From positions 20,832-84,831 of the forward strand of contig JAZNNR010000031.1 in NCBI GenBank assembly GCA_045580325.1: a stretch of DNA of 64,000 bases, written 5' to 3'. Shown one piece after another: positions 24,841 to 33,319 of the stretch. Numbering within the stretch: position 1 is the stretch's first letter; each line of letters begins with the position of its first letter. The translations under genes were made by a program, and so were the position numbers. Under the pieces are notes generated by a model. That model ran no database searches. It saw only the letters and a program-made list of their open reading frames with translations, and was not told the DNA's origin. The stretch is from SIG672 sp045580325. Its GTDB lineage: Bacteria > Bacillota > Clostridia > Oscillospirales > CAG-272.

Positions 24841-25488
24841 TTATTTATTCTTGTTTCTTCCTTCAAGGAAAATAACTACGCGGCGACTGCTGTCTGTACC
24901 TATGCTGTTCGTACCCACGCCCTCGATCTTCTGAACCTCGGAGTGAATAATTCTGCGCTCGTAAGCGCTCATAGGCTCAAGAGTAACGCTTCTCTTATAC
25001 TTTAAAACTCTGTTTGCCATACGGTTTGCAAGAGCTTTAAGAGTTTCGTTTCTCTTTGCGCGGTAGCCGTCAATATCAAGAGATATTTTAATATACTTTT
25101 CGTCGTGCTTGTCCTCACCCTTGTTTGCGGTAAGATTTACAAGATACTGGAGCTGGTCAAGAGTTTCGCCGTGATGTCCGATAAGCGCACCCGCTTCTTC
25201 TCCCTCAAGCTCGATTTTTGTTTCTTCATCGTTGTCGCTTACGCTTACGCTTGCCTTGATTCCCATATTCTTAATAAGGGTTTCAAGGAAATTTACAGCG
25301 TTGTCAAGCGCAGATGATTCATATATAACTTTTACCTTAGCGGGAACCTCGCCGATACCGAAAAAGCCTTTTTTTGCTTCGCAGATAACTTCATACGTTA
25401 CCTTGTCGGCAGAAACACCGAGCTTTTCGGCTCCGCGGGCAACGGCTTCGCTTACCGTCTTTCCGCTTTCAATGATTTCCTGTTTCAT
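24841..25488 (-). CDS. jag: RNA-binding protein Jag/KhpB (SpoIIIJ-associated)
   Basis: A 215-residue RNA-binding protein with three parts: the Jag-N domain (1-50, SGKTVSEAVARGAEKLG and KKGFFGIG), a KH domain with the GALIGHHGETLDQLQYL loop (about 115-160), and a C-terminal R3H domain (LEPMSAYERRIIHSEVQ). It partners KhpA in small-RNA and cell-wall control in other Firmicutes. The location just after yidC is the classic arrangement. Length is typical. Confidence 0.95.
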   Translation of the reverse strand: MKQEIIESGKTVSEAVARGAEKLGVSADKVTYEVICEAKKGFFGIGEVPAKVKVIYESSALDNAVNFLETLIKNMGIKASVSVSDNDEETKIELEGEEAGALIGHHGETLDQLQYLVNLTANKGEDKHDEKYIKISLDIDGYRAKRNETLKALANRMANRVLKYKRSVTLEPMSAYERRIIHSEVQKIEGVGTNSIGTDSSRRVVIFLEGRNKNK

Positions 25489-25532
25489 TTTTATATGAAA
25501 TTTCCTTTCGTATAGTCGAAAGTCCTCTGACT

Positions 25533-26618
25533 TTACGACTTCTTTCTGTGGTCGGGGTTATCTTCTTTAAGCTTCGGTGCTTCGGACGCGCTCTTTTTGT
25601 TCTTGTCCGGAACCTCGTAAACCTCATCTTCATCTATGCGGTGAAGCGAGCGGTAAACACCGGGTGCGGGAGCAGGTCTTGACGCCTTGTTCTTCTTATA
25701 ATTTTTTCCGCTGATCTCGCGCTCTGCGTTCTTATAATCCTCTTCTGTAAACTTGGGATAGGGGTACATAGCTTTCAAAATGAGCTGCTGAAGAACGCCG
25801 AGAATGTTCTGGAATATCCAGTAAATACCGAGAAGAGAAGGGAACATAAATGCAAGCCAAATGCTCATTCCGGGCATAAAAAGATCCATTATGAGATTTG
25901 ACGTTTTCGTTGCGCTGTCTGCACCTTCGGTAACGGGGGGCTGATAAGAGAGCTTTTTTGTAAGCTTTCCGCTGAAATATGCCACAACTCCCGTAATAAG
26001 CGGAATCAACAAATAATAAAGGGGCGCATTACGTCCGGGTGTAACGCTGAGGTCGATTCCGAAAAAGTTAAAGTCGGGAAGCTCGTGAGTAAATTCTATT
26101 GCCTTACCGAGAGCTTTTTCTACTTTTGCAAGAATTTCAGCTCCGTACTCGCCGTTGAGTATGGGAACGAGATTGATTTCAGTCGCCTTTTCAAATCCTT
26201 CGTAGGTTTTCGCGATTTCGAGGATCTTCGAAACGCCTTCCTTACCTACGCCGCATATATAACGAAGAGGATTTCTGATAACGTTATAGAGCGCGATGAT
26301 AAGAGGAAGCTGAATGAGCAGAGGAAGACATCCACCCATAGGGTTGAAGCCTTCTTTCTGATAAAGTTCAGATATCTCTTCCTGCATTTTTCTCTGAAGC
26401 TGCGGGTCGGTCGTACCCTTATACTTCTTTCTTATCGCCATTTCCTTCGGGCGAAGGGTAGCCTGCTTAACCGAGTTCTTCTGCTGCTTTATCGAAAGCG
26501 GGAACAGAAGGATCTTGGAAGCTATCGCAAAGAGAAGGACCGCAACGAGATAACTGTGAGTGAGATCGTTAAAGAATCTCAGAACTGTTCCAAACAGTTC
26601 AAGAAGCCAATCAAACAT
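25533..26618 (-). CDS. yidC: Membrane protein insertase YidC/OxaA
   Basis: Inserts and folds membrane proteins alone or with SecYEG. The 361-residue protein has the conserved core: first helix with SYLVAVLLFAIASKILLFPLS, a positively charged cytoplasmic hairpin (RPKEMAIRKKYKG), MGGCLPLLIQLPLIIALYNVI, then the C-terminal helices ending WIFQNILGVLQQ. An extracytoplasmic insert of about 70 residues (GVGKEGVSKILE to DFNFFGIDLS) is longer than in Bacillus. The tail is basic and proline-rich. It sits between yidD and jag as in most Clostridia. Confidence 0.95.
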   Translation of the reverse strand: MFDWLLELFGTVLRFFNDLTHSYLVAVLLFAIASKILLFPLSIKQQKNSVKQATLRPKEMAIRKKYKGTTDPQLQRKMQEEISELYQKEGFNPMGGCLPLLIQLPLIIALYNVIRNPLRYICGVGKEGVSKILEIAKTYEGFEKATEINLVPILNGEYGAEILAKVEKALGKAIEFTHELPDFNFFGIDLSVTPGRNAPLYYLLIPLITGVVAYFSGKLTKKLSYQPPVTEGADSATKTSNLIMDLFMPGMSIWLAFMFPSLLGIYWIFQNILGVLQQLILKAMYPYPKFTEEDYKNAEREISGKNYKKNKASRPAPAPGVYRSLHRIDEDEVYEVPDKNKKSASEAPKLKEDNPDHRKKS

Positions 26619-26669
26619 TACTTCATTCCTTTTTGTGTATTATCGGGTAAATCTAAAACTAAATATGCC

Positions 26670-27011
26670 TTATTTTCTCTTTTTCAAGGGATTTTTTGGC
26701 ACAGGATCATATCCTCCCGCAGAGAAGGGATTGCATCTGAGAATACGCCAGATGGCAAGCGAAATACCGAAGAAAACACCCCACTCACGCACAGCATCAA
26801 TAGCGTACTGCGAGCAGCTTGGGGTAAATCTGCAACACGGTTTTTTAAGTGGAGAGATAAATTTGCGGTAAAATTTTATAAGGAGCACTACCGCGCCGTC
26901 ATAGGTGCGAGAATTGTCATTTGACAGCTCCTGTCCGCCCTCATTCTCTCTTTTTTTGTCTTCTTTACGCTTGTTTTTCAAAACGGTGTCCTCAGTTTTC
27001 ACGCACGACAA
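26670..27011 (-). CDS. yidD: Membrane protein insertion efficiency factor YidD
   Basis: 113 residues. The conserved YidD core LIKFYRKFISPLK, CCRFTPSCSQYAIDAV and RCNPFSAGGYDPVP occupies residues about 43-108. The N-terminal 40 residues are polar and not typical for the family (usually 70-90 residues in all), so the true start may be a later alternative codon. As drawn, the gene overlaps the end of rnpA by 20 bp, which suggests translational coupling. Confidence 0.92.
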   Translation of the reverse strand: MSCVKTEDTVLKNKRKEDKKRENEGGQELSNDNSRTYDGAVVLLIKFYRKFISPLKKPCCRFTPSCSQYAIDAVREWGVFFGISLAIWRILRCNPFSAGGYDPVPKNPLKKRK

Positions 27012-27375
27012 GTCCGACCTTTATTGCAGCGTCGAGCAGCTCGGAATATATGTCGTCTGTCTTGGCATACACGGCGCTAAGGCGCGACGCTATAACCACA
27101 AGATAGCCTTTTTTCACATTTTCCTCGCGTTCAAGGCGCATAAAAGCCTCTCTTATGATGCGTTTTACTCGGTTTCTCTGTACCGCGCCCCCGATCTTTT
27201 TCGACGCGGTTATACCTACTCGGTTGAGTTTCTTTTTGAGAGGATTCTGCTTTTTCAAAAGATACGCATTTTTATCTGGGAGAAGGTAAAGAACTATTCG
27301 TTTTTCAACAGCCTTTTTGCCGTTTGCATAAGCTTTTGCAAAAAGATGATTTTCGCATATCGAATATATCTTCAT
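26992..27375 (-). CDS. rnpA: Ribonuclease P protein component
   Basis: A 127-residue basic protein that helps RNase P RNA bind pre-tRNA. The signature RNRVKRIIREAF (the RNR motif) is at about residues 61-72, and the N-terminal FAKAYANGKKAVEKRIVLYLLP is typical. It lies between rpmH and yidD, the usual origin-proximal order; a terminator at 27.51-27.54 kb partly separates it from rpmH. Confidence 0.95.
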   Translation of the reverse strand: MKIYSICENHLFAKAYANGKKAVEKRIVLYLLPDKNAYLLKKQNPLKKKLNRVGITASKKIGGAVQRNRVKRIIREAFMRLEREENVKKGYLVVIASRLSAVYAKTDDIYSELLDAAIKVGLVVREN

Positions 27376-27511
27376 AACATACCGCCCCTTAATATTATTT
27401 ACGAAATCCGTCGCAGCATCTCAAAATATTTCGCAAAGCGCGTATTTTTCCGAAAAATTTTCTTTTTTCCTTTTTATAAACTGACATAATTCTGAAATAT
27501 AAAATTTCAAA

Positions 27512-27545
27512 ATAAAAACCCCCGATAAAGGAAAATCGGCGGTCT
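27512..27545 (-). terminator. Attenuating terminator between rpmH and rnpA
   Basis: Minus-strand CCGATTTTCCTTTATCGG followed by GGGTTTTTATTTT. It would lower rnpA expression relative to ribosomal protein L34. Confidence 0.65.
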
Positions 27546-27565
27546 TTGCATTTTGCCTAATAAGC

Positions 27566-27700
27566 TTAATAAGAAAGAGTTTCTCTACCCTTCTGACGAC
27601 GTCTCTTAAGTACTTTACGTCCGTTCTTGGTTCTCATTCTTTTTCTGAAGCCGTGCTCCTTCTGTGCCTGACGTTTCTTAGGCTGATAGGTTCTTACCAT
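27566..27700 (-). CDS. rpmH: Ribosomal protein bL34
   Basis: 44 codons: begins MVRTYQPKKRQAQKEHGF and ends GRKVLKRRRQKG-RETLSY, the standard L34 sequence. GGAGGT lies eight bases before the ATG. It is the last gene on the left replichore before the dnaA region. Confidence 0.97.
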   Translation of the reverse strand: MVRTYQPKKRQAQKEHGFRKRMRTKNGRKVLKRRRQKGRETLSY

Positions 27701-27813
27701 TACTTCGCACCTCCGTTCACTACTGTGCTTTTTACTTTATTTTAAATCCGATATTTTACGAGTTCGTACGGATTCCGGCGCGATCTTCCGCCGGTTTTTC
27801 TGCGACGCTTCCT

Positions 27814-27843
27814 ATTATATACCGATTTTACCCCTTTTGTCAA
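27814..27843 (-). promoter_or_regulatory. Promoter of rpmH
   Basis: TTGACA (27843-27838), 18-bp spacer, TATAAT (27819-27814). Confidence 0.75.
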
Positions 27844-27866
27844 GTACTTTTCGCAAATTTTTTATT

Positions 27867-28080
27867 ACCAAAGGGAACTTTTTGAAAAAAGTTCCCTCTG
27901 GACACCTTCAAAAACTTTACTAAAACTAAAATATTACTATATCCGAAGGACAGAATCTGCAGTTTTGCGTAAGCGAAACTGCCAAACGACGCTTTGCGTC
28001 GTTTTTCTGTCGATACAGAAATGAACGAAAAGATTTATAAACGCGTCTTCTGTATGTTCGTACAGCACAAAACCCTAATA
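27867..28080. repeat. Hairpin element T3 plus a palindrome-rich segment, no gene
   Basis: T3 hairpin GGGAACTTTTTGAAAAAAG followed by TTCCC (27873-27896), then the reversed CAAAAACTTTACTAAAA motif. Next come short perfect palindromes (TTTTGCGTAAGCGAAA, AACGACGCTTTGCGTCGTTT) and GACAGAAATGAACG-like sequence. The last is shared in part with the long repeats at 30.2 and 40.1 kb. Confidence 0.65.
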
Positions 28081-28126
28081 TATTATATAAATATATATTA
28101 TATATTAAAATATTTCGCTAAAACTA

Positions 28127-28155
28127 TTGAAATTTTCCACAGGCTGTGATATAAT
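28127..28155 (+). promoter_or_regulatory. dnaA promoter with a DnaA-box-like site in its spacer
   Basis: TTGAAA (28127-28132), 17 bp, TATAAT (28150-28155). The spacer begins with TTTTCCACA (28133-28141), one base from the DnaA-box consensus, so DnaA would compete with RNA polymerase: autorepression is expected. An AT-rich run (28081-28115) lies upstream. Confidence 0.8.
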
Positions 28156-28229
28156 ATCTTCATATTATATTAGTATCGGGATTTCTTTGCATTTTTGCCT
28201 TTTTGAAATCTCGGAAGGGAGAAAATTTT

Positions 28230-29639
28230 ATGTTAGACCTTGAAGCCATATGGTCATCTGTCAAAGCGGTTCTTCTTGAAGATGAAACAATGCCGCAGGT
28301 AAGCATTGAGCTTTGGTTCGGAGATGCCAGCCTCGTTTTGCTCGACGATAGAAGAGCAGTTATCAAAACCATCAGCCCTTTAAAACAGGGAATAATATTA
28401 AAAAGATTTTCAGGAAAGCTCGAAACCGCATTTACCGCACTTTTAAATTATACGCCCGAAATTAAAGTTATAGTAGACGATAAAGAGCTTGAAGAATCCG
28501 AAGCCGAAGAAATCAAGGCTGCAGAGGAGATCCAGGAGGTAAAGGAAATACCTCAGGAAAAACAGATTCCCGAAGAAATTTCTTTTGACGAATCCTCTGA
28601 ACTTTCAGATGCCCCGACTTCGATAATGTCAAACTCTGATTATACCTTTGAAAACTTTATCGTAGGCTCTTCAAATAAGTTCGCACATTCGGCTTGTATC
28701 GCGGTAGCAAGAAATAATACCTGCGAATATAACCCTCTCTTTATTTACGGACCCTCGGGACTCGGAAAAACTCACCTTCTTAATGCTATTATAAACGAGC
28801 TTTCTAAAAATAATCCTCACGTTTCGATAATTTATATCAAGGGTGATCAGTTTACAAATCAGATGATAGAAAGTATCGGAGCGGGCACACAGTCCGAGTT
28901 CAGAAATAAATACAGAAAAGCGGACGTGCTTCTTATAGACGACATTCAGTTTATCGCAGGTAAGGAATCGACACAGGAAGAATTTTTCCATACCTTCAAT
29001 GAGCTTTATGAGGATAATAAGCAGATAATTATGACGAGCGACCGTCCGCCGAAGGATATAAGAACTCTTGAGGACAGGCTAAAAACAAGATTTGAATCGG
29101 GACTTATTGCAGACATTCAGCCACCCGATTTTGAGCTGAGAATAGCAATACTTAAAAACAAGTCAAAGAAAATGAACGTAAAGATCCCCGACGACGTTCT
29201 TACCTTTATTGCTGAAAATTTAAAGCATAATATCAGACAGCTTGAGGGTGCAATAAAGAGAATTTGCGCGAGAAGCTTCCTTTCGGGTGAGCCTATCGAG
29301 CTTGATATGGCAAAGGACTGCCTTGCAGCCTTTATCGGCGGTACAGAGCCGCCCGAGGTTACCGCAAAGCGCATAATTTCGCTTGTATCGAAAAGATACG
29401 GCGTAGGCGAGGACGATATCTTCGGCAGAAAACGTCAGCAGCAGATCTGCCACGCAAGAAACGTAAGTATCTATATTATAAAGAAGTGTACCGATCTTTC
29501 TTATCCTTCTATCGGAAAGATGTTTGGACGAGATCACTCTACTATAATTTCTTCGCATGATACTATAAAGAACGATCTTGAAAAGAATACTCTTCTCGGT
29601 ATTGAGATAAATGAAATAATAAAAGAGCTTAATGAATAG
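28230..29639 (+). CDS. dnaA: Chromosomal replication initiator DnaA
   Basis: A 469-residue AAA+ initiator. Domain I is at 1-80, followed by a Glu-rich linker (about 90-140). The ATPase has GPSGLGKTHLL near 173 and DVLLIDDIQFIAGKE as Walker B. Domain IV carries the DNA-binding signature VGRDHSTI in the local form FGRDHSTIISSHDTI. The start taken is the ATG with GGAAGGGAG upstream; a frame nine codons longer lacks a site. Adjacent genes and the origin at 29.9-30.17 kb confirm the assignment. Confidence 0.98.
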   Translation: MLDLEAIWSSVKAVLLEDETMPQVSIELWFGDASLVLLDDRRAVIKTISPLKQGIILKRFSGKLETAFTALLNYTPEIKVIVDDKELEESEAEEIKAAEEIQEVKEIPQEKQIPEEISFDESSELSDAPTSIMSNSDYTFENFIVGSSNKFAHSACIAVARNNTCEYNPLFIYGPSGLGKTHLLNAIINELSKNNPHVSIIYIKGDQFTNQMIESIGAGTQSEFRNKYRKADVLLIDDIQFIAGKESTQEEFFHTFNELYEDNKQIIMTSDRPPKDIRTLEDRLKTRFESGLIADIQPPDFELRIAILKNKSKKMNVKIPDDVLTFIAENLKHNIRQLEGAIKRICARSFLSGEPIELDMAKDCLAAFIGGTEPPEVTAKRIISLVSKRYGVGEDDIFGRKRQQQICHARNVSIYIIKKCTDLSYPSIGKMFGRDHSTIISSHDTIKNDLEKNTLLGIEINEIIKELNE

Positions 29640-29641
29640 TT

Positions 29642-29893
29642 ATGAAGGCGCTTTTTTTGAATATTTCTCAAAATATATCGGTAACTACGGAAAAAATAAT
29701 AGGAATATTCGATATGGATAACTCGACCGTGTCGCCCGATACGAGAAGCTTTCTTCGAACCTCACAATCTGAAAAAAAGCTTGTATCCGACGTGAGAGAT
29801 ATTCCGAAATCCTTTGTCGTTACCTCAGACAGAGTTTATCTGTCGCAGCTTTCTTCTCACACGCTTGAGGGAAGGGGAGAAAAAATAAACTGA
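29642..29893 (+). CDS. remB: RemB/YaaB family regulator (DUF370)
   Basis: An 83-residue protein resembling Bacillus subtilis YaaB (RemB): the pattern VTTEKIIGIFDMDN, a short variable part, then IPKSFVVTSDRVYLSQLSSHTL. In Bacillus it affects biofilm matrix control and its gene lies between recF and gyrB; here it follows dnaA by 2 bp, before the origin. Translation is probably coupled to dnaA. The molecular activity is uncertain. Confidence 0.85.
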   Translation: MKALFLNISQNISVTTEKIIGIFDMDNSTVSPDTRSFLRTSQSEKKLVSDVRDIPKSFVVTSDRVYLSQLSSHTLEGRGEKIN

Positions 29894-30170
29894 TTTCCAC
29901 ATACTGTTGTATATTTGATTGTGGAAAAACAGCGTTATAAAAAAGCGATTATACGAGTAAAAGTTTTCCACATAAAAATCACAAAAAGCACTTGCGAGTA
30001 TCAACATAAGACGAGCTTAAAAAATGTCGCAGGTACCGAATGAAAATGCGAATTCAACATTTTCAACAGCCCCTACTACTACTACTGTTTATTTATCTAA
30101 TATATTTATTTATAAAAAAGCAAATGCGGTAAGGGTTAAAAGCAGGTACGCGTTTAAGGTGTTATCAACA
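29893..30170 (+). other. oriC: Chromosomal replication origin (oriC)
   Basis: Between remB and dnaN. DnaA-box-like 9-mers: ATTTCCACA 29893, TGTGGAAAA 29920 (reverse), TTTTCCACA 29964, TTTTCAACA 30060, TTATCAACA 30162. The box at 30060-30068 is followed by a GC-rich step (GCCCC), then TAC repeated four times (30074-30085), and an AT-rich stretch to 30119. This is the basal unwinding layout of box, GC cluster, DnaA-trio (3'-GAT) and AT-rich DUE known from Bacillus. Gene orientation flips at this region. Confidence 0.85.
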
Positions 30171-30223
30171 GGGTGTACGTTTAGGAATACAAAAATCAAT
30201 TTGTAAGGATTGATGTCTTCGAC

Positions 30224-30566
30224 AGTCCGTAATCCCTGATGCACAAAAGGATTCATGCTGTACTAACATACCAAAGACGCGTTCAGAAGTTTTTCTCTTC
30301 ATTTCTGTGCCGACAGAAATGAAGCAAAGAGCGGCTTCTGGGAAGGGAGGTATCCCTTCCCTAAGAACCCCCATCCCTCTCCCGCAAAACCTCCCAACCA
30401 CTACGGTCGGTTTTGCTCGCGCCGCGAGGAAACGCGGCGGAAACAGTGGCGTTTGTTTTAATAACAGAGTTTTAAACAGTGCAAACACACATAAAAATAA
30501 ACCAATTTTCCCATTAAGTAAAGTTTTTGGGGAGGTTTTGAACCACTTTTTTCAAAAAGGGGTTCC
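30224..30566. repeat. Long repeat copy I and hairpin element T4, no gene
   Basis: 30224-30460 contains the palindrome TTCATTTCTGT / ACAGAAATGAA, AAGGGA..TCCCTT, and GCGCCGCGAGG..CGCGGC segments. About 200 bp of it is repeated in opposite orientation at 40.06-40.29 kb. 30507-30566 is a T-family hairpin element with an imperfect stem (AACCACTTTTTTC with AAAAAGGGGTT). Confidence 0.8.
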
Positions 30567-30601
30567 AAGAAAGAAAAAATATCATTGATTGGAGTTTTAC
30601 C

Positions 30602-31750
30602 ATGAAAGTAACATTTGAAAAAACAGTTCTTGAAGATGTTATAAACGACGCTATGTGCGCTGTTTCCGAAAAGAACACTATTCCTGCGATCGAAGGTATA
30701 TATTTTAATGCCGATGAAAGCGGAAAATGCGTTATGACATCGTTCGATACCGAAAAGGGATTTCAGAGTACGGTTGACTGTACTACCGAAAGACCGGGAA
30801 GATACGTTATCAATGCTTCTAAGCTCAGCAAGATCGTAAAGCTTATGCCTGATAGCGACGTTACTATCAATATAAGCGAAAATAAGCTCGCTACAATAAC
30901 AGGCGGAAGAGCTAAGTTTGAGCTTCACGCTCTTTCGGGCGACGATTTTCCGAGTATCCCTATGCTTTCGGGTGAAACAGGCTTTAAAATCGAAGCTTCG
31001 ATACTTAAAAAGCTTATAAGTCAGGTATTTTTTGCAGTTGCTGTAAACGATCAAAGACCGATGCTTTGCGGCGCTTATTTTGAGATACTTGACGGTAAGC
31101 TGAGAGTCGTATCCTGCGACGGTAACAGACTTGCTCTTCGTGAAAAGGATTGCTCGATAGAAAATATCAGTACTTCCGAAAATGAAGAAACAGTTTCCTT
31201 TATCGTTCCCGGTAAGGCTCTTTCACAGATAATGAAGCTTATAACCGACAAGGAAGATATAGTTACTATTTACCTCACAAGAAAGCACGTAATATTCAAA
31301 TTTGAAAATAAAGTATTCTTCTCGCGTCTTATCGACTCGAAGTATATAGATTACGAAAGAGTTATTCCGAAAACGGCAAAAACTGTCGTAAGAGCATCGA
31401 GAACATCGATAATTTCTGCTCTTGAAAGAGCATCGCTCGTTACAGAAGACCGCGCGCTCGGACAGGCAAAGAGCTGTGTTAAGTGCGAATTTACAGGAGA
31501 CGTTATAAGAGTAAGCTCGTCTTCGGTTACAGGAAGCGTTTACGATGAGGTTGCTATCGATATGGAAGGCGACGATCTTCTTATCGGATTTAACTGCCGT
31601 TATCTTATCGACGCTTTCCGCTCGGCTGACAGCGATAACGTAAAGATAACTCTCAATAACCCTCTTATGAGCATAATAATCGAGCCGGACGGCGAAAACG
31701 AGGAAGGCGAAAAATATCTTTATATGGTAAGCCCTGTAAAGATGAACTAA
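30602..31750 (+). CDS. dnaN: DNA polymerase III beta sliding clamp
   Basis: A 382-residue clamp subunit with three repeated folds; the ends MKVTFEKTVLEDVINDAMCA and YMVSPVKMN are typical, the latter forming the conserved C-terminus. It forms the dimeric ring that holds the polymerase on DNA. It follows oriC and precedes recF by 6 bp, giving a dnaN-recF operon. Confidence 0.97.
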   Translation: MKVTFEKTVLEDVINDAMCAVSEKNTIPAIEGIYFNADESGKCVMTSFDTEKGFQSTVDCTTERPGRYVINASKLSKIVKLMPDSDVTINISENKLATITGGRAKFELHALSGDDFPSIPMLSGETGFKIEASILKKLISQVFFAVAVNDQRPMLCGAYFEILDGKLRVVSCDGNRLALREKDCSIENISTSENEETVSFIVPGKALSQIMKLITDKEDIVTIYLTRKHVIFKFENKVFFSRLIDSKYIDYERVIPKTAKTVVRASRTSIISALERASLVTEDRALGQAKSCVKCEFTGDVIRVSSSSVTGSVYDEVAIDMEGDDLLIGFNCRYLIDAFRSADSDNVKITLNNPLMSIIIEPDGENEEGEKYLYMVSPVKMN

Positions 31751-31756
31751 AATAAA

Positions 31757-32827
31757 ATGATTTGCAAAAGGTCAGTTTACAGGCAGTTTCGCAATATAGA
31801 AAATCAGATGATCGAGTTTTCTCCCGAAATTAACGTAATTTACGGAGAAAATGCAGAGGGTAAAACGAACGCGATCGAGGGGATTTACCTCTGCTCGCAG
31901 GGAAGAAGCCACAGAACGATTCACGAAAAGGATTTTATCGGCTTTGAAAGTGAAACTGCGACTGTCGGCGTAGTTTACGAAACAGCCTCTCGCGGAGAGG
32001 TTTCGCTCGGAATAAAATATATGCGAAGCGGCGGCAAGGTTTGTGATAAAAACCGCGTTCCCGTAACGAAAATGAGCGAGTTTATCGGTAATTTCCGCAC
32101 AGTTCTTTTTACTCCCGAGCATCTACAAATAGTTAAAAGCTCCCCGCAGTTCAGAAGAAGCTTTCTGAACTCGGCTATATCGCAGATTTCTCCGATATAT
32201 ATTGCATCTCTTCAGAGATACAACAGGGCACTTATGCAGAGAAACAAGCTCCTTACGTTTGCAAGAGAAAATAGCGGCGAGGTTGATTCGTCAATAGAGG
32301 TCTGGTCGCTTTCTCTTGCAAAAGAGGCAGCCCTTATATCGAAAATGCGAAACGATTACACCCAAAAGCTCTCAAAAATAGTTGCGGACATCTTTTTGGA
32401 TATGACTCTCGGCAGAGAGAAGCCTGAAATATTCTATCGCTCATACTGCGACGAAGAAGAGTTTGTAAAAATCTTCACATCGTCTGTGGAGCGAGAAATT
32501 CGTTTCGGTACGACTCTTTTCGGGCCGCATAAAGATGATCTTGAAATACTTTTAAACTCACGTGAGGCTAAAAATTTCGCGTCCCAGGGGCAACAGAGAA
32601 GCCTTGCACTTGCTCTGAAGCTTTCAGAGGGCGAGATCTCGAAGGAAGCGAGCGGTGAGTATCCTGTATTTCTACTTGACGACGTGCTTTCCGAGCTTGA
32701 CGAAAAGAGACGCGAGTTTATTGTTTCGCGCATTTCGGGCAAGCAGGTCATAGTTACGTCCTGTGAGCAGAGTAAGATAAGCGGAGCGAAGATGATACGC
32801 TGTAAAGGCGGAAGATATGAGTGGTAA
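31757..32827 (+). CDS. recF: DNA replication and repair protein RecF
   Basis: A 356-residue SMC-like ATPase that helps load RecA at gaps. Walker A is GENAEGKTNAIEG near residue 30, the ABC-type signature segment is ASQGQQRSLALALKLSE, and Walker B is VFLLDDVLSELD. Length is standard. It is tightly linked to dnaN. Hairpin element T5 follows its stop codon. Confidence 0.96.
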   Translation: MICKRSVYRQFRNIENQMIEFSPEINVIYGENAEGKTNAIEGIYLCSQGRSHRTIHEKDFIGFESETATVGVVYETASRGEVSLGIKYMRSGGKVCDKNRVPVTKMSEFIGNFRTVLFTPEHLQIVKSSPQFRRSFLNSAISQISPIYIASLQRYNRALMQRNKLLTFARENSGEVDSSIEVWSLSLAKEAALISKMRNDYTQKLSKIVADIFLDMTLGREKPEIFYRSYCDEEEFVKIFTSSVEREIRFGTTLFGPHKDDLEILLNSREAKNFASQGQQRSLALALKLSEGEISKEASGEYPVFLLDDVLSELDEKRREFIVSRISGKQVIVTSCEQSKISGAKMIRCKGGRYEW

Positions 32828-32847
32828 TAACGGTTAAAATGGCACTG

Positions 32848-33302
32848 TTTCAGAAAAGTTTTTGAGATTCAAAAGAACTTTTTTCAAAAAGTTCTTTTGT
32901 GGGGTTTGGGGCAACGCCCCAAGAAAGCGGCGTTTCTTTTGTATTACTTTTCTTTACACGCCTAAACCGACACTTCGTGTCGCTTACCAGTTTGCACAAA
33001 GTGCAAACTTTGCGGTCTCAAAGAAAAGTAAGTCCCTGACGCATAAAAGGCTTAGCGCAGTGTAACATACATAAAAGTTCACTTTTATATTAAATTCATA
33101 TCAAATAAGACTTTTTAATACTGTAAAAGCTGAAAATTCAGGTAAAATTAAAATAAAGCATATAAAAACAGTTTTAGTAAAGTTTTTGAAAGGTTCGGAA
33201 AACTTTTTTTAAAAAGTTTTCTGAGGAAAAAAATAAATAAACAACATTTTAATAAAAGTTTTTGAAAGGTCTCAGAAAACTTTTTTTAAAAAGTTTTCTG
33301 AG
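32848..33302. repeat. Three hairpin elements (T5, T6, T7) and a palindromic segment before gyrB
   Basis: T5 (32848-32925): AAAAGAACTTTTTTC with AAAAAGTTCTTTT and a second hairpin GGGGCAACGCCCC. Next come palindromes GACACTTCGTGTC and TTTGCACAAAGTGCAAA. T6 (33171-33225) and T7 (33247-33302) form a tandem pair. T7 has a stem of about 15 bp (CTCAGAAAACTTTTT) and ends 17 bp before the gyrB start. No coding frame is supported. Confidence 0.75.
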
Positions 33303-33319
33303 AAAAGAGAAAAAGAAAA

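Noticed and set aside
30165..30588. Frames of about 100 codons between oriC and dnaN
   Set aside because: They run across repeat copy I, have no ribosome site, and the similar DNA at 40.1 kb encodes a different frame.
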